From NCBI GenBank assembly GCA_964524065.1, contig CAZGCB010000032.1:1-23439 (forward strand): a DNA stretch of 23,439 nt. The letters run 5' to 3'. This DNA comes from CAZADA01 sp964524065. Its GTDB lineage: Bacteria; Pseudomonadota; Alphaproteobacteria; Caulobacterales; Maricaulaceae. The position numbers and the translations under genes were made by a program. Below, in pieces: positions 6,623 to 13,981 of the stretch; within the stretch, counting starts at the first letter, position 1; every line of letters starts with the position of its first letter. The notes beneath the pieces are model-generated. The model saw nothing but the letters and a program-made list of their open reading frames with translations, did not search any database and was not told the origin of the DNA.

Positions 6623-7516
6623 ATGTCAGACATCGTTCCGTACGATAAGCGTGAAGGTGAAATTTGGTGGAACGGCTCGTTTGTCGATTGGGCGGACGCC
6701 AAGCTCCATGCTTTGTCGCATGGTCTGCATTACGCCTCCTGCGTGTTTGAAGGCGAACGGGCGTATGATGGCGTGATCTTCAAAAGCCGTGAGCACTCGG
6801 AGCGTTTGCAAATGTCGGCGCAGTTGCTGGGCTTTGAGTTGCCGGTCAGCGTGGACGAGTTGGAGGCGGCGAAGCAAACGACCTTGGAGCGCGCCGGTTT
6901 GGAGAACGCCTATGTCCGCGCGTTTTCATGGCGCGGCTCGGAGCAAATGGGTGTTTCGGCTCAGCACAGCACCATCAATGTCGCGATCGCCGCCTGGCCG
7001 TGGGGCGATTACTATGCGGACAAGCTGAAGGGCATCCACATCACCACGGCCCCATGGCGTCGCCCCGCGCCGGACACCGCGCCGGTGAAGTCCAAAGCGG
7101 CGGGGCTGTATATGATTTGCACGCTGTCCAAACACGCGGCCGAAGCTAAAGGCTTCGCCGATGCGCTGATGTATGACCATCGCGGGCGCGTGGCGGAGTG
7201 CACCGGCGCACACATTTTCTTTGGTCGCGATGGCGCGTTGCACACCCCGACGGGCGATTGTTTGCTCGACGGGATTACCCGCGGCACCGTCCTGGAGTTG
7301 GCTGGCCATCGCGGGATCACCGTGCACCAGCGCGACATCTACCCGGAAGAGATCCCGTTTTTCAGCGAATGTTTCATTGTCGGCACCGCCGCAGAGGTGA
7401 CCGTGGTCGCCAGCATTGACGGCGCCAGTTTCGCGCCCGGTGCGGTCACACGGGCCATGATTGAGGATTATAATCGCCTGGTCCGCGGCCAGTTGGAGCT
7501 CGCCCCCGCCGGCTAA
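6623..7516 (+). CDS. ilvE: Branched-chain amino acid aminotransferase
   Basis: This PLP fold-type IV enzyme exchanges the amino group between glutamate and the keto acids of Ile, Leu and Val, in the cytoplasm. The protein is 297 aa, close to the family's usual length. 'IWWNGSFVDWADAKLHALSHG' opens the N-domain. Lys158, in 'KSKAAGLY', is the expected Schiff-base lysine, followed by 'AECTGAHIFF' with the Glu that contacts the PLP ring nitrogen, and a threonine-rich 'DGITRGTVLELA' phosphate-binding turn. The start at 6623 is chosen over an in-frame ATG at 6602 because AGGAG (6609-6613) sits 9 bases before it. The gene is divergent from the two-component pair and convergent with the chemoreceptor gene. 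Confidence 0.95.
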   Translation: MSDIVPYDKREGEIWWNGSFVDWADAKLHALSHGLHYASCVFEGERAYDGVIFKSREHSERLQMSAQLLGFELPVSVDELEAAKQTTLERAGLENAYVRAFSWRGSEQMGVSAQHSTINVAIAAWPWGDYYADKLKGIHITTAPWRRPAPDTAPVKSKAAGLYMICTLSKHAAEAKGFADALMYDHRGRVAECTGAHIFFGRDGALHTPTGDCLLDGITRGTVLELAGHRGITVHQRDIYPEEIPFFSECFIVGTAAEVTVVASIDGASFAPGAVTRAMIEDYNRLVRGQLELAPAG

Positions 7517-7525
7517 CCCGGCGGG
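7505..7525. terminator. Possible terminator hairpin between ilvE and the chemoreceptor
   Basis: CCCGCCGG (7505-7512) pairs perfectly with CCGGCGGG (7518-7525) around a 5-base loop that contains the ilvE stop. No T tract follows on either strand, so it is a strong hairpin of uncertain terminating power between two convergent genes. Confidence 0.4.
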
Positions 7526-7560
7526 ACCGCTGACGGCGCGTCGTGCGTTGAACCGTGTGA

Positions 7561-8916
7561 TTAGGCCGCGCGCATGCTGCCGAGGAAGCTCGTGATTTCG
7601 CCGCGCAAATGGTTGGCCTGACGCCCCAGCTCTTCAGACGCTGACACCACATTGGCGGCGGCCGCCCCGGTTTGGTTCGCGCCCTCGAGCACCTCGGTGA
7701 TGTTGCGCGCCACGTCTTGGGCGCCGGCGGCGGCCTCTTCGGTGTTGCGCGCGATTTCCCGCGTGGTCGAGCTTTGCTCCTCAATCGCCGCATTGATGGC
7801 GATGGACACCTGGCTCATTTCATCGATGGTGCCGCGAATGGCGGAGATCGCTTCCACCGATCGCTGGGTGATGTTCTGCATTTCTTGGATTTGCGCCGCG
7901 ATGTCTTCGGTCGCCTTGGCGGTTTGGGTCGCCAGGGATTTCACCTCCGACGCCACGACGGCAAAGCCCTTGCCGGCGTCCCCGGCGCGCGCGGATTCGA
8001 TGGTCGCGTTCAGCGCCAGGAGATTGGTCTGCTCGGCGATGTCGGAGATCATGTTGATCACCTCGCCGATTTTGTCCGCCGCGTTGGACAGGGTCTGGAT
8101 GGTGTCATTGGTCTGTTGCGCGCGGTCCACCGCGTCGCCGGCGATTTTGGCGGAGTGGTTCACCTGTCCGGCGATCTCGGTGACGGACGAGCCAAGCTGA
8201 TCGGCTGAGGTCGCCACCACGGACACATTCGACGTGGCCTCTTCCGCCGCCGCCGACACGCTGGTGGAGCGGGCCGTGGTTTCCTCCGCCACCCGTGCCA
8301 TATCCCGCGCGGTCTGCTCCAGCTCCTTGGCCTTGCCGGCGACACCGTCCACCACCCGCAGCACGGTGCTCTCCAGGTGCTCGGCGGTGGCCGACAATTC
8401 TTGGGTCTGCTGGGCCCGCGCGCGGGTCATATAGGCCTCGGCGGCATACCCCACTTCCATAGCAATCGTCTTTTGCACCGCGCCCTGCAGCAGTTTAAGC
8501 CGCTCCACCGCCGCGCCGGTGAAGGCCGACAAGCCCTTGGGCGCGTACTGCTCGGCGATCAGGCCGCAAATGTGCTCGGCCAGCGCGCCATAGGCGTCGA
8601 TGACCCAAAAGGGCTCCACATCGATTTGCGCACAGGCGTTCCACAGCCCCATGACGGAGGCGCCATACGCCTCGTCAAAACGGGCGTGGCTCAGCTCCGT
8701 CAGATGCGCGCTCACCGTGCTTTTGAGGGTATCTGCGGCGCCCTGGCTTTGCAGGCGGCCCCACAAGTCCGGCTCGCGGCGCAGCGAAGCTTGGAAACGT
8801 TCGACAATCGCCGGCAGGCGGTGCTGAAAAAACGGCTTCAGATCACGCAAGGCGCTGCGCGTCTCTTCATCAATACGAGCAAAATTGAGCCGAGACGACA
8901 GGGCGATGACGGACAT
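7561..8916 (-). CDS. Soluble globin-coupled methyl-accepting chemotaxis protein with Cys at the proximal haem-ligand position
   Basis: This 451-aa cytoplasmic chemoreceptor has no transmembrane segment or HAMP domain. Residues 1 to about 165 match the globin-coupled sensor domain seen in HemAT-type aerotaxis receptors: 'LSSRLNFARIDEETR' at the start, then 'TVSAHLTEL' and 'VEPFWVIDAYG'. Aligned without gaps to HemAT as I recall it, the proximal His (His123 in Bacillus HemAT) falls on Cys95 (TGT at 8632-8634). Residues from about 190 form the signalling coiled coil, with the hairpin tip 'DIAEQTNLLALNATIESARA' that contacts CheA and CheW. There is no C-terminal CheR/CheB tether pentapeptide. The start at 8916 is preferred over 8964 because GGAG lies about 8 bases upstream and the family begins here. 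The role in taxis is inferred; ligand type is open. Confidence 0.9.
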   Translation of the reverse strand: MSVIALSSRLNFARIDEETRSALRDLKPFFQHRLPAIVERFQASLRREPDLWGRLQSQGAADTLKSTVSAHLTELSHARFDEAYGASVMGLWNACAQIDVEPFWVIDAYGALAEHICGLIAEQYAPKGLSAFTGAAVERLKLLQGAVQKTIAMEVGYAAEAYMTRARAQQTQELSATAEHLESTVLRVVDGVAGKAKELEQTARDMARVAEETTARSTSVSAAAEEATSNVSVVATSADQLGSSVTEIAGQVNHSAKIAGDAVDRAQQTNDTIQTLSNAADKIGEVINMISDIAEQTNLLALNATIESARAGDAGKGFAVVASEVKSLATQTAKATEDIAAQIQEMQNITQRSVEAISAIRGTIDEMSQVSIAINAAIEEQSSTTREIARNTEEAAAGAQDVARNITEVLEGANQTGAAAANVVSASEELGRQANHLRGEITSFLGSMRAA

Positions 8917-8992
8917 GGGGCGTCTCCGATTCAGCGCGGGTTGCGAGCGCGGCGCTGTGAACAACGGTCGTCGCTCTATGCCCCAGGGCCCC

Positions 8993-9007
8993 TTAGTGCC
9001 CAGTTAA
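8993..9007. promoter_or_regulatory. CtrA-like site upstream of the chemoreceptor gene
   Basis: TTAG-N7-TTAA (8993-8996 and 9004-9007) differs by one base from the alphaproteobacterial CtrA box TTAA-N7-TTAA. It lies about 80-90 bases before the chemoreceptor start, and chemotaxis genes are known CtrA targets in this class. A single near match in a short gap is weak evidence. Confidence 0.25.
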
Positions 9008-9037
9008 TCGCGATCCCTCTCGGTGGTTTTGCCGGCC

Positions 9038-9736
9038 TTAAGCGGCGCCGCTGAGGCTCTGCCGGGCGCGCCAGGCATACTGCCCGCCAGTCCACACCGC
9101 GAGGATCGCCGCCACATAAACGATGGCGATCCCACCATAGAGCGCGGCGCTGGCCAGCATCACCACGCCACTGCGGAGCATCTCGGCCTCTGGAGCGAGG
9201 CGATTGAGCATCCAGAAAAAGGCCGACCATAACAGCATCATCGCCAAGCCGATGAACTCCAGCGCTGTTTTGACCTTCGCCACCATGCCGGGCGTGCGAA
9301 TGGCCACCTTGTCCCCCAAACGCAGGCGCAAGGCGGTGACGCCAATATCACGCAGGATGATGGACAAGGCCGCGGGGATGAGAACGGGAAAGATCAACAT
9401 GGCGCCGACCAACGTGCCGCCGATCACCAGCTTGTCCGCCAACGGATCCCAAAACTCGCCAAAGGCCGATTGTGCGTTCAGCGTGCGCGCGATCCAGCCA
9501 TCGAGAAAGTCCAACAGGCCCGCGAATATCAGCAGGGCCCCGACGGCGGGCAACCAAGGAGAGTAAGCCGGGCCCAACATAGAGCCGCGATGCTGCGTCC
9601 ATATCGCCAGCATGGCGATCGTTAAGACTGGCGCGAGGGCCACCCGCAGCATGGTCAGGCTGTTGGGCAGCCACGACCACGCGCCGCCGCCGGCCGACTT
9701 GTTCCTCAGAGCGCCGAAAAATCGGAGATCGGCCAT
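9038..9736 (-). CDS. pgsA: CDP-diacylglycerol-glycerol-3-phosphate 3-phosphatidyltransferase
   Basis: It makes phosphatidylglycerophosphate from CDP-diacylglycerol and glycerol-3-phosphate, the committed step to phosphatidylglycerol and cardiolipin, in the inner membrane. The CDP-alcohol phosphotransferase motif D-x2-DG-x2-AR-x8-G-x3-D-x3-D is complete: Asp76, Asp79-Gly80, Ala83-Arg84, Gly93, Asp97 and Asp101. Several hydrophobic helices surround it (about 32-46, 62-78, 104-125, 155-176 and 195-215). The 232-aa length is slightly longer than many PgsA proteins because of an N-terminal extension of about 20 residues. Position after uvrC is a common arrangement in proteobacteria. A small membrane protein gene lies between them, 34 bases upstream. 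Confidence 0.92.
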   Translation of the reverse strand: MADLRFFGALRNKSAGGGAWSWLPNSLTMLRVALAPVLTIAMLAIWTQHRGSMLGPAYSPWLPAVGALLIFAGLLDFLDGWIARTLNAQSAFGEFWDPLADKLVIGGTLVGAMLIFPVLIPAALSIILRDIGVTALRLRLGDKVAIRTPGMVAKVKTALEFIGLAMMLLWSAFFWMLNRLAPEAEMLRSGVVMLASAALYGGIAIVYVAAILAVWTGGQYAWRARQSLSGAA

Positions 9737-9770
9737 GGTGTCCGCGTCCGCCCCTGCGACGCGGACCCGC

Positions 9771-9977
9771 TTATTTCCGCCGCGCGCGTTTGTCCGTGAA
9801 TCGGTACCACAGGATCATAAGCACCGTGAACAGCGGGACGCCGATGAACCATTTCAGGCTAGGAAACTGCTCGCCTTCCAAATGGTCCCACACGCCCGCC
9901 ACCACGGCGAACACCAGGCCTGCGGCGCCGCCGGCGGCCAGCGCCCGACCCCAACCGGAGGGCGTGGATGCCGGCAT
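9771..9977 (-). CDS. Small two-helix membrane protein between uvrC and pgsA
   Basis: This 68-aa protein starts one base after the uvrC stop (TGA-G-ATG), so it is very probably translationally coupled to uvrC. An alternative in-frame ATG at 10001 would overlap uvrC by 23 bases. Two hydrophobic spans are visible, 'LAAGGAAGLVFAVVAGVW' and 'WFIGVPLFTVLMILWYRF', followed by a basic tail TDKRARRK that should lie in the cytoplasm. A short acidic loop separates the spans. I do not recognise a family. The codon pattern and position inside an operon support a real gene; a role at the membrane near phospholipid synthesis is possible but unproven. Confidence 0.65.
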   Translation of the reverse strand: MPASTPSGWGRALAAGGAAGLVFAVVAGVWDHLEGEQFPSLKWFIGVPLFTVLMILWYRFTDKRARRK

Positions 9978-9978
9978 C

Positions 9979-11961
9979 TCAGTTCTCTCTAAACCAGTCA
10001 TAGATCTTCCTCGCCAATTGCTTTGACACGCCCTCCACCTTTTCCAAGTCACCCCTGGCGGCGCGCTTGACGCTGCGCGCCGATCCGAAGTGTTCCAGCA
10101 AAGCCCGCTTCCGGGCCGGGCCCACGCCGGGAATATCGTCCAAAGGGTTCTTGGCGATGTCGCGTGATCGTTTGCTCCTGTGAGTCGTGATGGCGAAACG
10201 ATGCGCCTCATCGCGTAAGCGCTGCAAGTAGTAAAGAGTCGCATTGTTCGGCGGCAATTGGAATGATGGGCGTCCGGGCATGAAGAATTGTTCACGTCCT
10301 GCGTTGCGGTCTGGGCCTTTGGCGATGGCCGCGATGGTGATGTCTTGCGGGCTTAGACCTAGTGTTTGTAGCGTCTCGAGCACGGCGCTCAGCTGGCCTT
10401 TACCACCATCAATCAACACAAGGTCAGGCCACGGCTCCGCCGCGGGTGATTCGCGGCGTCCATCCGCCTGGGGGACGTCTGTGGTCTGCGCGCCGGCCTC
10501 GTTCTGGGCGGCGCGGACTTTGGCTAAGCGGGCGAACCGGCGGGCGATGACCTCGCGCATCATGGCGTAATCATCACCGGGCGCGAGATCCTCAGCTTTG
10601 ATGTTGTAGGTGCGATAGCTGCGTTTTTCGAAGCCCTCGGGCCCGGCGACGATCATGGCGCCGACGGCCTTGGCCCCCTGAATGTGGGAGTTGTCATACA
10701 CCTCGATGCGGTGCGGGCGCTCATCCAGGCCGAAGACGTGCGCGACGCCGTCCAACAAGCGCGCTTGCGCCGCGCTTTCCGCCATCCGACGCGCCAGCGC
10801 TTCCTCGGCGTTGCGCACAGCCTGAGCGACGAGTTTGGCTTTTTCGCCCCTTTGCGGCGCCGCCAGGACCACTTTGCGGCCCGCACGCAGGGTGAGCGCC
10901 TCCTCCAGCAGTGCGCCGTTCTGCAGCGTATGCGAGGTGAGGATCAGCTTCGGCGCCGGCTTGTCTTCATAGAATTGGCCGAGAAACGCCTCCAGCAGCT
11001 GCGCGGGCGTCGCGTCGGAATCATGGCGTGGATAGACCGCCCGGTCGCCCCAGTTCTGGCCAGCGCGGAAGAAGAAAACCTGGATGCAGGACTGTCCGCC
11101 CTCGCTGTGGACCGCGACGACATCAGCCTCCTCCACGCCGGCGGGATTGATGCCTTGCTCGGCCGTGATGGGCGCCAGCGCGCGGATGCGATTGCGCAGC
11201 TGCGCGGCGCGTTCAAACTCCAGCGCCTCGGAGGCTTCCTCCATTTGCGCTTGCAGACGTTTGCGCAGCGCGTCGGACTTGCCGGATAAAAACGCGTCGG
11301 CGTCCTGCACCAACGCGCCATAGTCCTCCAGCGCGATGTAATCCACGCAAGGCGCGGCGCAGCGCTTGATTTGGTGCAGCATGCAGGGGCGCGTGCGGTT
11401 TTCATAATAACTGTCTGAACAGGTGCGCAGAAGAAACGCCTTTTGCAGGGTGTTCAGCGTTCGATTCACGGCGCCGGCGGATGCAAAGGGCCCGTAATAT
11501 TGTCCTTTGGTGGAACGGGCCCCGCGGTGTTTCAGAATTTGTGGCGCGGCATGATCGCGGCGCACCAAAATATAGGGAAACGACTTATCATCGCGCAGCA
11601 GAATATTATACTTGGGCTTCATTTTCTTGATGAGGTTGCATTCCAGCAGCAACGCTTCGGTTTCGGTATCCGTGACCACAAACTCCATGGTCGCGGTGTC
11701 CAAAATCGCTTTCGCGATGAAGCGCGTATGCCCGCCGGAGCGCACATAACTCATCACACGGTTTTTCAAGTTCTTGGCTTTGCCCACATACAAAACGTCG
11801 CCCGCGCGATCGATCATGCGGTAGACGCCCGGCTTGCCGGGCAATCTTTGTGCATAGGCTTTGATGATGTCGGGGCCGGTTTTGCCAGCCCGCTCCTCAA
11901 CGCTGAGCGCGGTCACAGCAGCGTCGGGGACGTTGGAAGGCGGGGCGTCAGGCGAATCCAT
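9979..11961 (-). CDS. uvrC: Excinuclease ABC subunit C
   Basis: This nuclease subunit of nucleotide excision repair cuts on both sides of a lesion marked by UvrB. The 660 aa contain, in order, an N-terminal GIY-YIG domain (GVYRM 45-49, LYVGKAKNLKNRV 57-69), and a four-Cys region with Cys in 'RTCSDSYY', 'RPCML' and 'KRCAAPC', which binds a 4Fe-4S cluster in E. coli UvrC. The UVR motif follows (EEASEALEFERAAQLRNRI), then the RNase H-like domain with 'EVYDNSHIQG' and 'LVLIDGGKGQL', and paired helix-hairpin-helix motifs at the end (DDIPGVGPARKRALL). An insert of about 20 residues precedes 'PDLVLIDGG'. The upstream mRNA can form a small hairpin next to the start codon (11963-11979). Confidence 0.97.
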   Translation of the reverse strand: MDSPDAPPSNVPDAAVTALSVEERAGKTGPDIIKAYAQRLPGKPGVYRMIDRAGDVLYVGKAKNLKNRVMSYVRSGGHTRFIAKAILDTATMEFVVTDTETEALLLECNLIKKMKPKYNILLRDDKSFPYILVRRDHAAPQILKHRGARSTKGQYYGPFASAGAVNRTLNTLQKAFLLRTCSDSYYENRTRPCMLHQIKRCAAPCVDYIALEDYGALVQDADAFLSGKSDALRKRLQAQMEEASEALEFERAAQLRNRIRALAPITAEQGINPAGVEEADVVAVHSEGGQSCIQVFFFRAGQNWGDRAVYPRHDSDATPAQLLEAFLGQFYEDKPAPKLILTSHTLQNGALLEEALTLRAGRKVVLAAPQRGEKAKLVAQAVRNAEEALARRMAESAAQARLLDGVAHVFGLDERPHRIEVYDNSHIQGAKAVGAMIVAGPEGFEKRSYRTYNIKAEDLAPGDDYAMMREVIARRFARLAKVRAAQNEAGAQTTDVPQADGRRESPAAEPWPDLVLIDGGKGQLSAVLETLQTLGLSPQDITIAAIAKGPDRNAGREQFFMPGRPSFQLPPNNATLYYLQRLRDEAHRFAITTHRSKRSRDIAKNPLDDIPGVGPARKRALLEHFGSARSVKRAARGDLEKVEGVSKQLARKIYDWFREN

Positions 11962-11962
11962 A

Positions 11963-11979
11963 ACCCCAACATAAGGGGT
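11963..11979 (-). promoter_or_regulatory. Small hairpin directly before the uvrC start codon
   Basis: ACCCC (11963-11967) and GGGGT (11975-11979) are inverse complements with a 7-base loop. In the mRNA the GGGGT arm ends one base from the AUG and is the only purine-rich stretch near it. Pairing could affect ribosome access; the stem is short. Confidence 0.25.
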
Positions 11980-11993
11980 GAAAGCGGCGTTGA

Positions 11994-12404
11994 TTAGTCG
12001 CCGTTGGATGCGGCCGCAGGACCGTCATTGGCGGCGGTGGGCGGATCGTCCTCGCACGCCCGCACCGGATGCAGGATCACCACATCGGCGGTGTTTGGCG
12101 CCGAGACGGGCGCGGGGGTCGCCGGCGCCGGCGCGCCGGCCGGGCGGCGGGTCGCGAGATCTGGAACGCCTTGGAACACCGTCTCGCGCGCGCCGGACAC
12201 GCATGTGGTGTGGTCATCATTCAGCGTGCACCAAATGTGGATCACCCGCACTTCGCCCACGCGCTGCTCATAAGCCTCCAAACGCCCGATGGGGGCGCCA
12301 GGACGATCTTCGGCGGCGCGTTGACACCAGGGGCAGGGCACATGGGCCGTCGGATCATCGGCCAGCGCCATGACCGCTTTATGCGGCGCTTTGGTTTCGC
12401 TCAT
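11994..12404 (-). CDS. Unknown protein with paired Cys motifs
   Basis: This 136-aa soluble protein ends 32 bases before uvrC and is probably the first gene of that operon. The conserved-looking core is residues about 20-80: a 'CPWCQR' CxxC knuckle, then 'IHIWCTLNDDHTTC', which gives a second Cys pair, followed by a hydrophobic strand. Four Cys with nearby His suggest a structural zinc site. The last 55 residues are Pro/Ala-rich and look disordered. AAGG lies about 9 bases before the ATG at 12404. I do not recognise the family. It has no membrane segment or signal peptide. Confidence 0.65.
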   Translation of the reverse strand: MSETKAPHKAVMALADDPTAHVPCPWCQRAAEDRPGAPIGRLEAYEQRVGEVRVIHIWCTLNDDHTTCVSGARETVFQGVPDLATRRPAGAPAPATPAPVSAPNTADVVILHPVRACEDDPPTAANDGPAAASNGD

Positions 12405-12522
12405 GGCTGTCGCCTTCTGCGCGGGCCGTGGGGCCCTTACTCAACACGACCCAAGCTTAGGTCGCCAAGTCTTACGCAGTCGGTAACGCTGAATCATCGC
12501 GTTAAGGTTTCGCTTACCTTTG

Positions 12523-12545
12523 CAAAAAGTCCGCCTCCCCGGCGT
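12523..12545 (-). terminator. Weak intrinsic-terminator-like element after the MipA gene
   Basis: On the minus strand CGCC-GGGGA-GGCG is followed by GAC and then five T (12524-12528). The stem is only 4 bp, so it is a weak candidate. It lies about 45 bases after the stop of the MipA-like gene. Confidence 0.3.
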
Positions 12546-12590
12546 TTCGAACCGAGCAGACGCCCTGGACGCGCCCGCGCGGGCCGCGCG

Positions 12591-13442
12591 CTAAAACCGA
12601 TAGGCGAGGGACGCGATGCTGGTGACGGCCGTGTCCTGCTGGACAATGGGGCTGTCGGCGGCATCGCCCACCAGCTGGCCGGCGCTACCGATGAAAATGA
12701 AGCTCACATTCTTCGCCACTGGCCGCAGATAAAACAGGCCCAGCGTCACGCGGTTGAGGCCGCCGTTGGCTTCATAGGCGGGTAGGCCGACGCCCGCAGC
12801 GGCGGAGTTGGCGGCCTGCTCGTCGCTAATGCCAAACAGCGTTTCGTTGTAAGAGTCGTCGGCGAATTCGAGGCCGGCGCTCACGCGCGTGAAGCCTTTC
12901 GGGCCGGGCGTGGTGAGGAAGTAATTCACCTGCGTCGAAGCGGTGATCCCACCATGGCCGTCGGCAATATCGGCGAAAAGCGAACCCGACAGCGAGGTGC
13001 GCCGCGAAATGGCGAGGGAGCCAAAAACCTGGGGCCCAAAGCTGCGATCCACATCGCCCAGGCCGCGCAGGATGCGGTCATCCTCCTCATCGCGGCCAAA
13101 GCCGACATTCAGCCCGACGCCGTAGGACAAGTACGGCTTGTTTTGGATGTTGTAGCGCAGGCCATCGGGGAAGCTGATCGAGACCCGATCGCGCCCGAAA
13201 CTCGCCCGCGCATAGGGAACTGTCAGGACGCGATAATCCTCCCCGCCTTCATAAAACGGGGACACCACCACCGCCGCGCCCGTATCGACGGTCCAGCCCT
13301 GGCGCTGCGCCGGTCCCGCAAAGCCCAAATCCTGGGCCGGTCCCTCTGATGAGGGGGGCGGCTGTTGCGGCTCTTCAGCCGCCGCCGGCGCCAAACCGAA
13401 GGTCATGGCCGCCATGATGGCGGTGATGAATGATGCGCGCAT
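12591..13442 (-). CDS. MipA/OmpV family outer-membrane protein
   Basis: This 283-aa protein has a signal peptide, with a hydrophobic core 'FITAIMAAMTFGLAPAAA' and likely cleavage near residue 22. The mature part is Pro-rich at first, then alternates short hydrophobic strands with turns, includes 'VVVSPFYEGGEDYRVLTVPY', and ends in a C-terminal 'SLAYRF', the terminal aromatic expected of an outer-membrane beta barrel. 'SPxYxGxxxYRxxxxP' is typical of MipA/OmpV proteins, which are linked to murein-enzyme scaffolding (MipA) or are porin-like. The ATG at 13442 is preferred over 13457 because GAGGGG lies just upstream and it places the signal peptide at the N-terminus. Confidence 0.85.
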   Translation of the reverse strand: MRASFITAIMAAMTFGLAPAAAEEPQQPPPSSEGPAQDLGFAGPAQRQGWTVDTGAAVVVSPFYEGGEDYRVLTVPYARASFGRDRVSISFPDGLRYNIQNKPYLSYGVGLNVGFGRDEEDDRILRGLGDVDRSFGPQVFGSLAISRRTSLSGSLFADIADGHGGITASTQVNYFLTTPGPKGFTRVSAGLEFADDSYNETLFGISDEQAANSAAAGVGLPAYEANGGLNRVTLGLFYLRPVAKNVSFIFIGSAGQLVGDAADSPIVQQDTAVTSIASLAYRF

Positions 13443-13525
13443 GTTCTTTCCCCTCATGCAATCCCAACACCCTGTAAGCTAATCCGCGCGCCATGGTTCG
13501 CGCCGCTGCGGCGACGGGGCCGGCG

Positions 13526-13981
13526 TCACGCTTGACGATACAGCACCAACTCACAGCCCGCCGCGTGGGCGCCTTCCAGGGCGTCCGGCTTTTCAATCCG
13601 CACGCTCACCGATTGCACGCGCGCATCTTCCAAACACCACGCCGCAATACGCTGGGCCAACGTTTCCACCAACTGCACGTGGCCTTCACGCGCCAGGGAC
13701 GCCACATGAGTCGCAACGGCTTGATAATCGAACGTTTCCGCCAGCCGATCCCGGCGCGGGCCCGGCAGCGCGCCAAGGTCCAGCGCCACATCCACGAGGA
13801 TTGTTTGGCGGGTCTCATGTTCGTGCGGATGCACGCCGATGGAGGCCGACACCCGCAGCCCCTTCACGAAAACACGGGTGGTGCGGGTGTGCGCCTGGCG
13901 ATTGGCGCGGGTGCGGATGGTTTCCGGGCGCGCAGGCCAGGGGGTCGGGCGCGGGCGAAAGCCGCCCCATCGTCCGCTCAT
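13526..13981 (-). CDS. folB: Dihydroneopterin aldolase
   Basis: It cleaves 7,8-dihydroneopterin to 6-hydroxymethyl-dihydropterin and glycolaldehyde in folate synthesis. Of its 151 aa the enzyme domain starts at about residue 35 ('TTRVFVKGLRV'), preceded by an Arg/Pro-rich leader not usual for FolB. 'IGVHPHEHETRQ' (48-59) has the conserved Gly-x-x-x-x-E region, 'AETFDYQAV' follows, then 'GHVQLVETLAQRIA' and the catalytic Lys131 in 'VRIEKPDAL'. The ATG overlaps the stop of the SDR gene (ATGA). It forms a small T-fold oligomer in the cytoplasm by family knowledge. The neighbouring QueD-like and SDR genes suggest a pterin-dedicated operon. Confidence 0.9.
   Translation of the reverse strand: MSGRWGGFRPRPTPWPARPETIRTRANRQAHTRTTRVFVKGLRVSASIGVHPHEHETRQTILVDVALDLGALPGPRRDRLAETFDYQAVATHVASLAREGHVQLVETLAQRIAAWCLEDARVQSVSVRIEKPDALEGAHAAGCELVLYRQA

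Noticed and set aside
12495..12520. TTAAGG...CTTACC resembling a CtrA box
   Set aside because: The half-site spacing is off by one and the second half lacks TTAA.
12540..12570. GGTTCGAA, reminiscent of a tRNA T-loop
   Set aside because: The flanks do not pair as a T-stem, and there is no acceptor or anticodon arm around it.
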